DNA from: Cyclospora cayetanensis
Lineage: Eukaryota; Apicomplexa; Conoidasida; Eucoccidiorida; Eimeriidae
Length of the DNA stretch: 64,000 nt
NCBI RefSeq assembly: GCF_002999335.1
Contig: NW_020312203.1
Location: 186,001 to 250,000 of the forward strand
Direction of reading: 5' to 3'
Numbering within the stretch: position 1 is the stretch's first letter; each line of letters opens with the position of its first letter. A program made the translations under genes and the position numbers. Below, piece after piece: positions 22,965 to 34,147 of the stretch. The notes under the pieces were generated by a model. The model was not told the origin of the DNA. It worked only from the letters and a program-made list of their open reading frames with translations, and searched no databases.

Positions 22965-24184
22965 ACGGGAAGAAAACGTGGCGCCTCGGTGTATGCATGC
23001 ATTTTTGTTAGTGCCACGGGGCTGAGGAATTTACTCTACGTGCCCCACCATTGGTGTCGATCAGAATAACGAATGGATCAGCGAGTCAATAGCGTAAGCT
23101 TGTAATGCAGATATTTATAGCTGCGCGCGTCATTCATGTACGCGACTCCCCGCAAGGGAAGAACGTGGCGGCGCCGCCATCTTCTGGCTGTTAGCTCAAC
23201 CACTCCCGAGCTTCCAGATCCGCATATTTTTCTAAGCTCAGTTAGTTTCTGGAGCTTGCCATCGCATGTGGCCTGTGTGGGCGCCAGGATGCATTGCAAG
23301 GGATGCACGGCGCTCTGTGTTGGGATGTGGGTCGAACGGGCTGTATGTACACCGCAGCCTGCAACAAGGGAGGATAGTCCGGAGCGTCTCGCACGCAACA
23401 TGCACACAGCGACCACACGACGAGGAGCGGAATAGTTGAAAGTACACTCGTGGCATATGGGAAGACTTGAAGGAGGGGCGCCACCAGCAGTGCCCCCGGA
23501 GGGCACAGGTGGTGCCTCCACCACTTCATCCCTTCCCCCATCCAGCCATTGAAATCTACACCGTTTTAACTTAAGGTGGATGTATCAGGGATGAAGACGC
23601 AGTGGGAACGCGAAGTGGGGGGGGGGCGAGCTCGCATAAAAAAGGCAAAGCAACCTCTGCAACACCTCGAACTAGAGAACTTCCAAGAGGGAAGGCACAA
23701 GCAGGCTCTGCAGTCCGTTCACAGGTTTAGACGTGTAGTTGCTGTATGGGCTATACAGGCGAAGGAGGCATGACGACGCGGTAGTCAAATCTGGTGCTAC
23801 GGATGCGTCGCGGTATTATGCCACGGCACTGCTGTTCAGCCCTGCTAATCTATTATGCAAAATTGCTGAACAAATAGATGTGGATATATTTATACTTGGG
23901 TTCTCTCATGGGTAAAACCTTATTTAGCGCATGATGTCTGCAAAGACACACGGCTCTGGCTGGGGAAGCGTTAAAGTGCGGTGCTTACGCACAGGGCCCC
24001 CCTTGCTAGGGGGGAAGGCCCTGCGTCCGTTATTATGCTCCCTCATACGTTTTGGTGTTTTGCCACATGCTGGCCCACTGTGTAGCGACGCAACTGCCAG
24101 GAATTCAGAAGCAAAGGGGGAAATCCCACAGGCACACCACGCATTTGACCACCCATGCAGAGTCAACACCCATGTAGGTGCCCC
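22965..24184. other. Convergent intergenic region
   Basis: This lies between the 3' ends of the FBPase (+) and proteasome (-) genes. Small frames such as 23078-23524 have no recognisable features. No gene was seen. Confidence 0.45.
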
Positions 24185-26222
24185 TCAGAGGGCCTCCACC
24201 ATTTCTACTTCCTGTTCTACCGCGACGTGCTCCTTGACCTGCTCAATATGCTCCTTGAAGAATGGAGTGGTGCCGATTTCATAGGGAGGATACACAGACT
24301 TTTCTGCGACTCTGGCAGGAGAAGAGAACTGGCGCATGTGTCTCGTTTCGTGTTCCTTAATAATGCACAAGTCCACATTGCCTCCACTGCCCAGGTCGTT
24401 CAAAACACCGGCAGTAATCGCCGCACATACCAGAGCAGTGGCTTCTGCCTCGCTCATCCCATCTTTGTATCCTGCAAACCCCCAGAGAGGCACACACGTG
24501 CAGCAAACGCAGCAGTTTCACGGCTGAAGAGAGGCAGCAGCCTGCAGCGCGACAGCCCCAATGGCATCGACCAGCAAAGGGCCTCACGCCTTACACATAC
24601 ACACACAGACATTCAAGAAGCACATTGCCGAAATTTTGTGTATGCCTGCCTGGTGTGCTCATTCGAGGAGCAGAAAGACAAAGGCGGGGGGGGCGCCACC
24701 ATGCAGAGAGCGCACTTCGGCGAGTTATACATTCGGAAAAAGTGGCAGACATGTGGGGGTGTGAACGTGAAAGCAAGGGCCATGCCCGCATCCCCCACAA
24801 GGCACAAAATGAGAGATTTGACAATCGAGGGGATCTATATCAAGGGCCCCAATGAGCCGGCAAAATATGCACATGAACTCCGGGAAAAGCCTCCCGATAG
24901 ACACAGACAACGCCGCGAACACGGAGATATTCAACATAGAAGACTTCCCCCCCTTTCCCCTCCCAAAACGGCTACTACCCAAGAGTCCCGCCCTTTCCCC
25001 TGTTTTGTATGCAACAGACAGCGAGTTTTTTCACGAGAAAAAGAACCGCCACTTGTCAAATGTCTGTTTTCCAAGCCTCCAAAAAGAGCATCGAACCCAT
25101 ACAAGTGAGGTCCTTGCTTACCAGCCTCCAGGACGGCCATGGCATTGAGGCTGCCGCTGCCCATCGCTGCATAGCTGGCCGAATCGGTGGAGCCATGTGG
25201 ATGAATCTTGTAAAGAGAGGGGCCCCTAAGGTCGACTCCGCCTAGTACAACGGCGCATCCCCGATATCCCTGAAGCACAGGAGGATGGAGCGGCAAGAGC
25301 CGTGCAGAATGGCAGCAGCAAACCACGCCATGTATGAGCAGGAGACAAAACACACAACCTGCTCTAGTTGCTGCAGTAGAAACCAAGGCCTGGTAAGCCT
25401 GCGAGGAAAGGAATACGGAGAAACCTTGGTGGCACTGTAGTGTGGCAAGGGAAAACATTCGCATACTTGATACTTGAAGAGCTCCTGACTGAGTGCACAA
25501 ACGGCCATGCCCACACGGGGTTTCTGCAGCAGAAGAAACAGAGCGAAAAAACACGCAACACGACGGAGCATTCAATGAATAGGTGTTGCGGCGACAACAG
25601 CACCCTTTGGGGAGGTTGGTTGGTCAGAAATCGTGTCAGCCTGCCCTTCTAATCCTATGTAGAGGCGTTTGCTAGAAAGATGGCGGACGACCCAAGGGCT
25701 AAACGACAAAGGGTGCAGAACGGCAGGATGAAGCAGAGGCTTGAGTATCGGTAAGTCTGTGTGTAGCAGCTCGCGCTGCAGTTCGGGCTTATGAGTTGGC
25801 ATTCGCGAGGCAGCACACACGCTCTAGCAATTCTTCCTTACCTTCGCGTAAGTGCTCTGCCTATGCAGTTCAACTTGAGTGGCTAACCAGTCGCACATGT
25901 GGTCGAGGTCTGCAGCAGTCCCGGCTCCTGCTGCGTAGATGTTGCTGCTGATGCGGTGCAACTTGTTGCAGTTCTTATCGGCGACTAGCGGCCCTTCTGT
26001 GGCTCTGGTGTCTGCGCCTAAGACAACTCCCCCCTGGAAAACAACGCCGCAAATTGTTGTACCAGTCTTGCGCAGCGGTGGCATGCCGCTGCCAGTTGTT
26101 GGTGTTGCTGCGGCTGCCCCTGTGGCTGCCCCTGCCGCGCGCAGTAGCAACGAGACATTGCGGCTGTGGTTGCTGAAGTCAAAGCCACCGAGCTGGCGCT
26201 GTAGCTGCTCTATGGACCCCAT
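24185..26222 (-). CDS. PSMB7: 20S proteasome subunit beta-2 (PSMB7/Pup1 type)
   Basis: Four exons: 26222-25842, 25523-25467, 25269-25122 and 24471-24185, giving 290 residues. This is the catalytic beta-2 (trypsin-like) subunit of the 20S core. After a propeptide of about 54 residues, TTICGVVF begins with the nucleophile Thr at about residue 55; processing would expose it. [21 protein letters not shown] supplies the conserved Asp17 and Lys33 positions (mature numbering). [42 protein letters not shown] and [14 protein letters not shown] are diagnostic of beta-2. The C-terminal tail ([17 protein letters not shown]) matches the arm that wraps beta-3 in other eukaryotes. The propeptide has an unusual Ala/Thr/Gly insertion. 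The ATG at 26222 is preferred over an upstream one at 26321 because the extra 33 residues look like 5' untranslated sequence. Confidence 0.95.
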
Positions 26223-27043
26223 GGTACGCTTCTGTCGGTTCGCAGTCCTAAAGCTAAGGCCGGCTGTAGTTCGCCGTATGCTGGAAAGCGCGCTTCCTGA
26301 GAGGGGGCTGTTGCACGCCACGTTGCGCTGCTTGCAGACAACGGTGAGCTGGCAAGAGAGAGGTCACGAAGCCACCCAGGAGGCAGCAACAGGATATCCC
26401 AGGGAATCAGAATTCATTCAGTCGCCGAAAAACACACACAGATGGACCTGAGCGCCGCAAATTCCTCACAGCAGCGGCATTAGAACAACAGACAGCAGCC
26501 TGCCCCCACCGCGCACAGCCCCTCCCACAGGGCCCCCCCGTGTTGCTGCCCCCTTCCTCGGCCATATTTCGTCGCTTCCAAAATTTCGGTAGAGTAAATT
26601 CTGAGGCTTCCAGAGTATCTCCTGCGTTTCTGCCCGTCGTTGTGGCCGCTCGTACCTGTGTATGTATATACATATATATATGTGCGCGGATTCGTGTCTT
26701 CCGGGCAGTGAGGGGTTCAGAATTCAGAGTCGGGAGGACGCTGCTGCGTCGCCGGATCCTGATGCTCTTTACCGAGGACTACTCCTCTGCATTTAAGAAT
26801 CTTTGTGAGCCGCAGGAGTCAGCGTTTCTCCGCTGAAAGGCCAGGATGCCGCAGCCCCTGCGGCTTTGAAACGCTGCCGATTGAGTTTTGCAGATTCGTG
26901 GTCTTCGGCTGCCCCCTCTCGAGTGTCAACCGCTTTATACACGTACAGCCTTATCCCAGTCCCCCCGTTGCGTCATCAGGGCAGGCGCAACGGCAGCATC
27001 TGCTGCCCCGCTGCCGTTGTTGCTGCTGCCGAGAGGTGGTACC
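26223..27043. promoter_or_regulatory. Divergent region between proteasome and pseudokinase genes
   Basis: This contains the starts of two genes transcribed away from each other and a short TA/CA run near 26660-26685. No exon was supported. Promoter function is inferred from position only. Confidence 0.35.
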
Positions 27044-30000
27044 ATGAAGCGACCAGCGAGCAGCGCGCCTCAGCAGCGCAGCACTAGCGGCAGCAGCACG
27101 CGGTGTTTTACGGGGGATGGTGCCTTCCCCCTTCCGGAGCCTCAGAGCGTGGAGGATCGCAGCCTCCCTCCACGCGCTGTAGGTACAGCAGGATGTTCTT
27201 CTTCTCCCACAGCCGAGGCAGCGACGGCGGCCGCCTCTGCAGGGGAGCACAACAGCCGTCCACAGCGGCTTCGAGACGCTGCCCTTTCGCCCCTTCGGCT
27301 GCGTCGTATCACGCCAAGACGCGTTGAAGCCATTCTTTGCCCCTCGGGAGGGCCTGTAAGAACTCTTGCGGGAGTTGAAGAGCGGGCGGGGGAGGCAACG
27401 ACTACGCCTTCTTCCGCAGCTGCTGCTTCCGCCAGCAGCGGCAGCGGCATTTTAGCCTCTCTATTCCCTCTGTCTCTACTCCCCTCGGGGGAGGGGAATG
27501 TTGTCGAGACAAATGCGGCACTCCTGCCCTCAGAAGCTGGACCGCTGAATTCAGAGGCGGGAGCTCTCACCTCTGAAGGTCCGCCTTTCTCTTCGTCGGC
27601 TGGTGCTGCTGCTGCTGCTGCTGCCACGCTGGAAGCTCAGTCGCCCCTGCAGCTGCAGAGGGCATCCGGAGTCTATCACACTCTGCGCACAAATCGCCAG
27701 GTTGGATTTGCAAGGCTCAGAACCTTTGATAAAATCAATGAGGTGAGATAAGGCCTTGGCACTTTCGTGCCTCAGACTCTCCTCTCCCTGGCTGCGCGCC
27801 TTTCTTGCTTTCACCCGAATGGCATGACCACTGCCGTTGGTTAGCGCTTTCCGCCAAACCTTCTGATGCTCTGCCTGTCGCAACACAGGCCTTGAAGCTA
27901 TCCGAGGCTGAAGAGAAGGAGCTTCTCGCCATCGCGCAACAGCAACAGCTGCGTCTCCCTGGAATGCAACGAGGCCGTTGGCTGCAGGCATGGGTGGAAC
28001 CCTCCGGAAGTCTCTCAGCCTCGCAGGTTTGTCTGCTTTTCAAGACTTAGCCTCACAGACCCCCCGTTTCTTGTCTTGCTTCTTTGCTTCCCTTTCTTCT
28101 TGTCTGGCCCGCCGTCTCGCCGTGTACGCGTTGTGCCTGTATCCAGAGATAGATGGGTACTTCGTCATATGCACACAAATATATCTGTACACATATGTAC
28201 AAGCGGGTATGGATAAAGGTACTCTCGATAATCCATTTGTATATAACCCTATATGTATGTATGCATGTATACATACATATATGCACTGACGGACCAATCC
28301 AAGGGACGCTCATGTCGTACTCCTGGAGGACGGCATGCATGTTATGCCGACACAAAGTTCCCTCTTAAAATGCTTTTTGAGCACGCCAAATGACTGTCTG
28401 CTATCCGGTTGCATCCCTTCGGTGGGGTTGTCAGCTCTGCTGGTGCTGGTGCTTTGCTCCCCCTCTTCATGCGCTGGCTTGAAGGAGGGCCCCTTGGCAG
28501 TTGCGGTATTTACTGATGCGACTGTTGCGGCTGTGCAGGGAAATGCTGCAACAGCGACGGCAGCAGCTGGGGGAATACCCCTGTCTCTCCCTAGGGGTGC
28601 CTTGTATTCTTTGAACATATCTCGGCAACTCCCTAGGACGCTTCCTTCTGCTGCCGCTGCTGCTGCTGCTGCCGTCCAGTCTGACCCCACATCACAACCG
28701 ATACCCCTAACAACACTTGCAACAACAGCAGCAGGGACTGCAACAACAGCAGCAGAAACGGAGGTGGTCGAAGTCGTTCCTGAAGCACTTCCGCCTCTGA
28801 AATTTGTGACCTCAGCGGCTGTACCAGCAGCAGCACATTTGCCCGCGAGGCGCATAACTATTCCTACGGGTGCCTTTAGACCTGTAAGGAATCTGTTTGG
28901 CCTTCTGGATTTGATAAAATGAGCGCTGCTTGGGAAAAAAGTCTTTGGCGTATGCACATGTGTGTTTGTCTTTGTCTTTGTATGTGTTTGTGTTTGTGTG
29001 AATGTTGATCTCGAATGCCTCGAACGCCTAGGGGTGCTATGAAATCACTTCTAGAAAATGCATTTTTCTTTATCCTGCGGCATATTTGTGTTGCTGCTAC
29101 GCCGCAGCGGGAGGAGTTGCAGAGGGGCCGTGCTCGCGTATGCCTGCGGTTTGCTGGAGCGGCTGCTGCGGGTTCTGCATGCGCCATGACTCCCGCTGCA
29201 GCTTTGAGGCAAGCCAGCCTAGAGCAGCAGGCGCAGCAGAAGCGAGTAGAGGCAGCTGCCGCGGCAGCCTCGACAGCTCCAGCCGAAGCCACAGCTGCAG
29301 AAGATCAGGAGTCGCAGGAGCAGCAAAAGCGTCAACTGCTTAGCTTTTTGTGCACCCTCGAAGAACAAGTCCTGCGGTGGTGCAGTAATACTGATTTGCA
29401 ACACTATGCGCTCAGATGCGAGCCGGAGAAGCTGCAGGCGGCTTCTGCTGCTGCCGGCAGAAACAGCGCAGCTGCCTCCGCCGCAGCAGCTGCAGCAGCT
29501 GCGGATGGCCATGTGCCCTTCTGGGAGTATATGCTGGAAGTGAAGCCTGCAGACATGCCCTTGGAGGAATTTGTTGTGTGAGAAAATGCACAAAGGCCGT
29601 TGCGTTTTACAACTTGCCAGCCTCCCTTGCACCTACAGCAGCGGGTGGGGTTTGGGTGTCTTGTCTCTGGAAAGGGTGAACAGTAAACGGCTGTTTTTCG
29701 CTCCGTCTGAGAGCTTGTCTTGTAGGCCTCCCTGGCTAGGAGGGCGCCCATAGCAGTAGAAGGCGCTTCGGCTGCACATTTATCTGTCTGTGCAGGGGTT
29801 GCTTTCTCCCCAACAGGGCATTTGTGGAGGTGGATGTTTTCTTGTGCTTCGCAGTTGGTGTCAGCGGCCGGTGGGCATGCCTGTTGGCGAATACATAGAG
29901 TACGTGGAATCGAGCTTCTCTGTTTATCCCCCTTCTGTCCTGCTTACCGCCTGCTCTTCTGACGCCTCCATTTCTGTGTTTCCTTTGCCGCTTCCAGACT

Positions 30001-33000
30001 CTTCAGCCTGCCTACAGACGTTCGACACGTTGGCAGAGCGTTGAAGGAAGGGAGGGAGCGAGAGACAGGGTCTGCTGAATCGTGTGCTCTGACGTATAGT
30101 GATGCCAGCGGCTGCTCTATTGGCTCCTAGCGCGCGCGTGCTTGCAAGCGGATGTTTCTTCTGAGAGAGGCTGAGAAGTCTGAGCGCATCCTCAACCCTC
30201 TGTGCCTTGATCTTTATTTGTTCGGGGCATCCAGTTGACAACAGGGAGCTCATGGCGTATTTAGATGTATATATGTATGTGGATGTATGTATGTATGTGT
30301 GTGTGCATATATGTGTGTATGTATATATGTGTATGTATGTATGTGTGTGTATGTGTGTATGTATGTGTGTATGTATGTGTGTATGTATAGATGTATGTAC
30401 ATGTTTGTGTGTATGTATGGATGTATGTATATGTTTGTGTGCATGTGTGTTTGTCTGTGTATGTTTTTTTTGTGTGATTGCTTCATCTTGGCGGGGTGTT
30501 GCCTCTGTGTTGTTTGCTGGCGTTTCAGGTTGCTGCAGGTAGCGGGAGGTGTCCAGGAACCTCTTGATGCTTGCGATGATGGTGATGATGGTGGTGAAAT
30601 GCCTGCGGCTGCTGTTGCTGCTTCAGCAGGAGGAGCTACAGCAGAAACGGGGGAGCCATCGGAAGCGAGAGGATCAGCACGGGCAAAAGGACGCGTGGTG
30701 CCCGTGGTGTCTGCCGCATCAGCGTCTGAGGCGGCGAAAACATCAGCAGCCTCCCTGGAAACAGCAGCAACATCAGGTGCTGCTGCGTTACTGGGTGGGG
30801 TTGTCGGTTACTGCCAAGAGGCGACAGACGCCATAGGCTGGCTCCTTGCGGAGTGCGAGGCTTTTGAAAGAAGACTTAGGGGGAGACTGCGGCAGCAAAA
30901 GAGGATACAAAGACAGCATGCCATCCACAAGAAATTGGAGCGAACGGTCAGTCGGTTGTGCCCTCTCAGATTATGGCTAGCTGCTGCTTACCCTGCTGGT
31001 GCTACAGCTGACACCTTTGCATGCAGATCCCTTGTTGCTGCCTCTCTGCAACAAACGCTGGCGGGCAGGTGCTGGATTTGCTGGTGGCTATTTTTGCTGC
31101 TGGGGTGTCTGTATTTCTCTCTCTCTCCTCTCTCTGCATGCGAGAAGCGGAGTGATGGCGTGACTTCCTATTGTGCGCATATGCAGATGCGGCTCAACTT
31201 CTTTTCTGTTGCCCCCAAGTACCTTCGAATGCTGCGAGGTGGTGCTGCCTTTCTTCATGCGCAAGAGGCCGTCCTGCATGGAAGGCGTCTCAATATGTTG
31301 CACTGGCAGGGAGCTGCTGCTGCGGTGCCGCCTGGGGAAGAAGCAGAAGCGAGGAAACCTCCCGCGCTTCATGAAGTGTGTTGCACGCGTAGCAGCGGCA
31401 ACAACAAGGTGCTGCGCATGCAGGGCCTTGTTGGGGCTGAATTTGCTGCTGACTGCGAAGAAGTTCTTCCGAGAGCTCGGGAAGTACTGTGCCGGTGGCG
31501 GCAACAACAACAGCAACAGCAGCAGCAGCAACAACAGCAGCAACAGCAGCAGGGGGAGAATTTCGCCATCGGGGGAAGCGGAGTCGACGACCTTGGCGGG
31601 GAAGAGCAGTTCTATGCACAAGTGTGTGTCGAGAGGTTTAGAGTGTGCTGCGTCTGTTGCTGTTGGATTGACACCTTTGCATGCGAACGATGAGACATTT
31701 GGAAGCCCTGGGAGGCGTTTGGCGCGTTCGCGGTTTGTGGCTTAGGCCTTGCAAGATCTGCTGCAGCGAAGCGTAGCACTGTCGCGCGAAGAAGACGCAA
31801 GAGACAGGAGGCAGGCTGCAGCGGAGTTCAGTCTCATTCCTCCCGCCGAAGACTGTACGCAGGGGGATTCCACGATCAAGGGATTGGGAGCGGTAGCCAG
31901 ACATGGTCATGTTTCTTTTTCTCTTGTTGGCTGTGCGCTTGATGCCCTGCATATTTTTTGTTGCTTTTTCGCCGCTCTCTGCTGTCGATCTCCTCCTCTC
32001 GGGCTCCCCCTCCTGCATGCGGCTGCCGTTGCGTGCAGATGTTCCTAGGGGCTTTATGCTGTGGCGCTGCATGGGTATATCTGGACGCGGTATTCTCTGG
32101 CAGCTGCTGCACAAGGAGTCCGTCGATTTGGCACTGATGAAATATCACGCGCTGTCTGCAGCCGCACTGGCGGTGCTTGGCGGCTCTGGTCAGCAGCGGC
32201 TTCATGCAGCCGAGCAGCAGCAAGAAGAGCAGCAAGGGCTGCTGCTGCTGCGGGAGAGGGTGGCGGCTGCTCTGCTCCATTTGCGGCAGCTTGCTGCTCC
32301 GTCGCAACGCTCGATCATCTTCGCAACGCATGCGGAAATCAAGGGCTTCCACCTCCTAGAGGTCACACCCTTTCTTGAATGTTAGTATACTCGTAAAGCA
32401 GTGGCAGCATCGGCGACGTCGGCCCCTGTACCTGCAGCGTTACTATTCCTTTAACTCGCCTTCATAGATATGCCTTCTGCTGCCTTTCGCCGCTGCTGCA
32501 GCTGTTTCGCTGGAAGAGGTCCTCCGCTCAGGCGTATCGTACAGCAACGCGGAGGGTTTACTGAGGGCGCAGCGCGTCGCTAGCCAGCTGGCTAGCCACA
32601 TCGTTTCATTGGGGCCTATTCGCTTCCTTCTGCCCATCAAGCTCTCCAGAATCTTCATCGAAAGGGACAGGGTCCTCTTTGCTGTGGGGTTGCCCCTCTC
32701 CATGCTGCTGCAGCCACCTGAAAACGCTGCTGCAGGGAGAGAGGATACATCCGTAGCGTCGCATGCAGCACGAGCAGCCCAGGCCTTGCCGTACGAGTTT
32801 CTCTCTTCTTTGCGACTGCCGACTGCAGCCGACGAACTGTGGGCAGAGGATTTATGTTGCAACTTGCCACCGGAGTTCTCCGATGGCGCTTGCTGCGTGG
32901 GTAATGCAGAGGCCATGAGTAAGGCTCACACCTGGATGCTAGGGCTTGTGCTGCTTCAAATTACAGCCATGACTGACAGATCTCGCAGGAGGAGCAAGCG

Positions 33001-34147
33001 GTGGCTTAAGGAAACGCAGCAGCAGCTGGATGCAGCCATTCAGCAGGTAGACGACCCTAAGACGCAGGTGAGGCTCCTCGTGCCCTGGTCTCTACCTGCG
33101 CCGCTCAGTTTGCTGCTCTGCCATGCGTTTCGCGTTGCTGCTGCTTCTGCTGCTGCTGCTCCTCCTCCTCCTAGTGGCGCTGTGGCGGCGTGGGCGTGCC
33201 TGCGTTTGTTTGTTAATGCCTCGCTGCCGCGGCGAAGGATCGGCCTGCGGACTGGGCAGGCAACTGCAGACAGAGACACAGAAAATGCATGCGAAAATCC
33301 CCGACTGCCTCCCTTGCGGTGCGGCTCCTGCGTGCAGGATTTTCTGCGTCTCTGTCTGCAGCGAGATCCGGCAAAACGGCCCCCCCTTGAGGAATTGGTG
33401 ACTTCTCATGCGTATCTACGGCAGCAGAGTCAGCAGTGCACGAAGGCGCAGACCGACGATGCCTGCCAGAGTTCTTTCTCTCCCCGCTGGAAGCCTCGTA
33501 GCTGCAGCCGCCGCAACACGAGCAGACGGCCAGCAATCCAGGCCGTTTCAGAGGCTTTGACAGCAGCAGCGACAGCAACCGACGCAGACTCTGTTCTTGC
33601 TGCTGCGGCTGCATCGCCGTCACCCTCCGCAACCCCGTCCATCGGGGACCTCTCTCGCACGAAGAGCATGCGAAGAAAGCGGACTTACTCGCCTCTAGGG
33701 AAGGGTGTCGATGGCAGCCGCAGTGCGCATGCGCCTACAAAGCCAACATCAGGAGCAACAGGGAACGCAGGCCCCTGCCTGAGGACTCCCCGTCCGTCCC
33801 TGCTTCCGCCCACCACGCTGGGGTGTCGCTTGCCGCAGCAGCTGCAGCAGCACCCTGCGGCTGCGTCGGCAGCAGCAACGCGCCTCCTCGATTGCTGCGA
33901 CGCGTTGTTTGGGGATGTGGGACTGTTAGTGCCAGTTTTAATAAAGGAGAGGCAGAGGCGCAAGCAACAGGGGGAGGAGGGTGTGGCCTTCTACAGACAA
34001 AACGACCCACTTGCCCTCGATTCGATACCCCCACATTCCGTCCCCCCCCCCTTGCAGCAGTCCCACAGTCCTACTGCCGCGGCTGCAGGCGCTGCTGCTG
34101 CTGCGTTGCAGCAGAAACAGCAGCACCTTGCACAGGCAACGGAGTGA
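27044..34147 (+). CDS. Large protein with C-terminal pseudokinase domain
   Basis: Eleven exons fit one frame: 27044-27742, 27889-28026, 28539-28883, 29123-29575, 29855-29899, 30539-30946, 31187-31621, 31746-31905, 32039-32380, 32502-33067 and 33338-34147, about 1466 residues. Exons 4-5 are the least certain. The first two thirds are Ala/Ser/Gln-rich with helical stretches (KKLERT, LQDLLQRSVALSREED). Exons 9-11 form a kinase fold: a glycine-loop-like GISGRGIL, LALMKYHAL at the VAIK position, an alphaC-like LLHLRQLAAPSQRSI, RAQRVASQLASHIVSLG, and the C-lobe DFLRLCLQRDPAKRPPLEEL with its subdomain XI Arg. The catalytic loop reads LPIKLSRIFI and the DFG position reads AVG, so the HRD Asp, the Asn and the DFG Asp are all missing. 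It should be catalytically dead and act as a scaffold or regulator. It could instead be two genes, split near 30 kb. Confidence 0.68.
28150..28290. repeat. TA/CA-rich microsatellite in intron
   Basis: Imperfect runs of tatgta, catata and acatac lie in the intron between exons 2 and 3 of the pseudokinase gene. Confidence 0.7.
30255..30470. repeat. (TGTA)n/(TG)n microsatellite in intron
   Basis: About 215 bases of interspersed tgta, tgtg and atgt units on the plus strand, within the intron before exon 6 of the pseudokinase gene (29900-30538). The open frame through it encodes only Cys/Val/Tyr/Met and is an artefact. Confidence 0.9.
31498..31551. repeat. CAG/CAA (polyglutamine) tract in coding sequence
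   Basis: A run encoding about 17 Gln near the end of exon 7 of the pseudokinase gene, upstream of the kinase-like fold. Confidence 0.85.

Noticed and set aside
30250..30486. Cys/Tyr/Val/Met-rich open frames on both strands
   Set aside because: They are produced by the (TGTA)n/(TG)n microsatellite in an intron and have no real coding signal.
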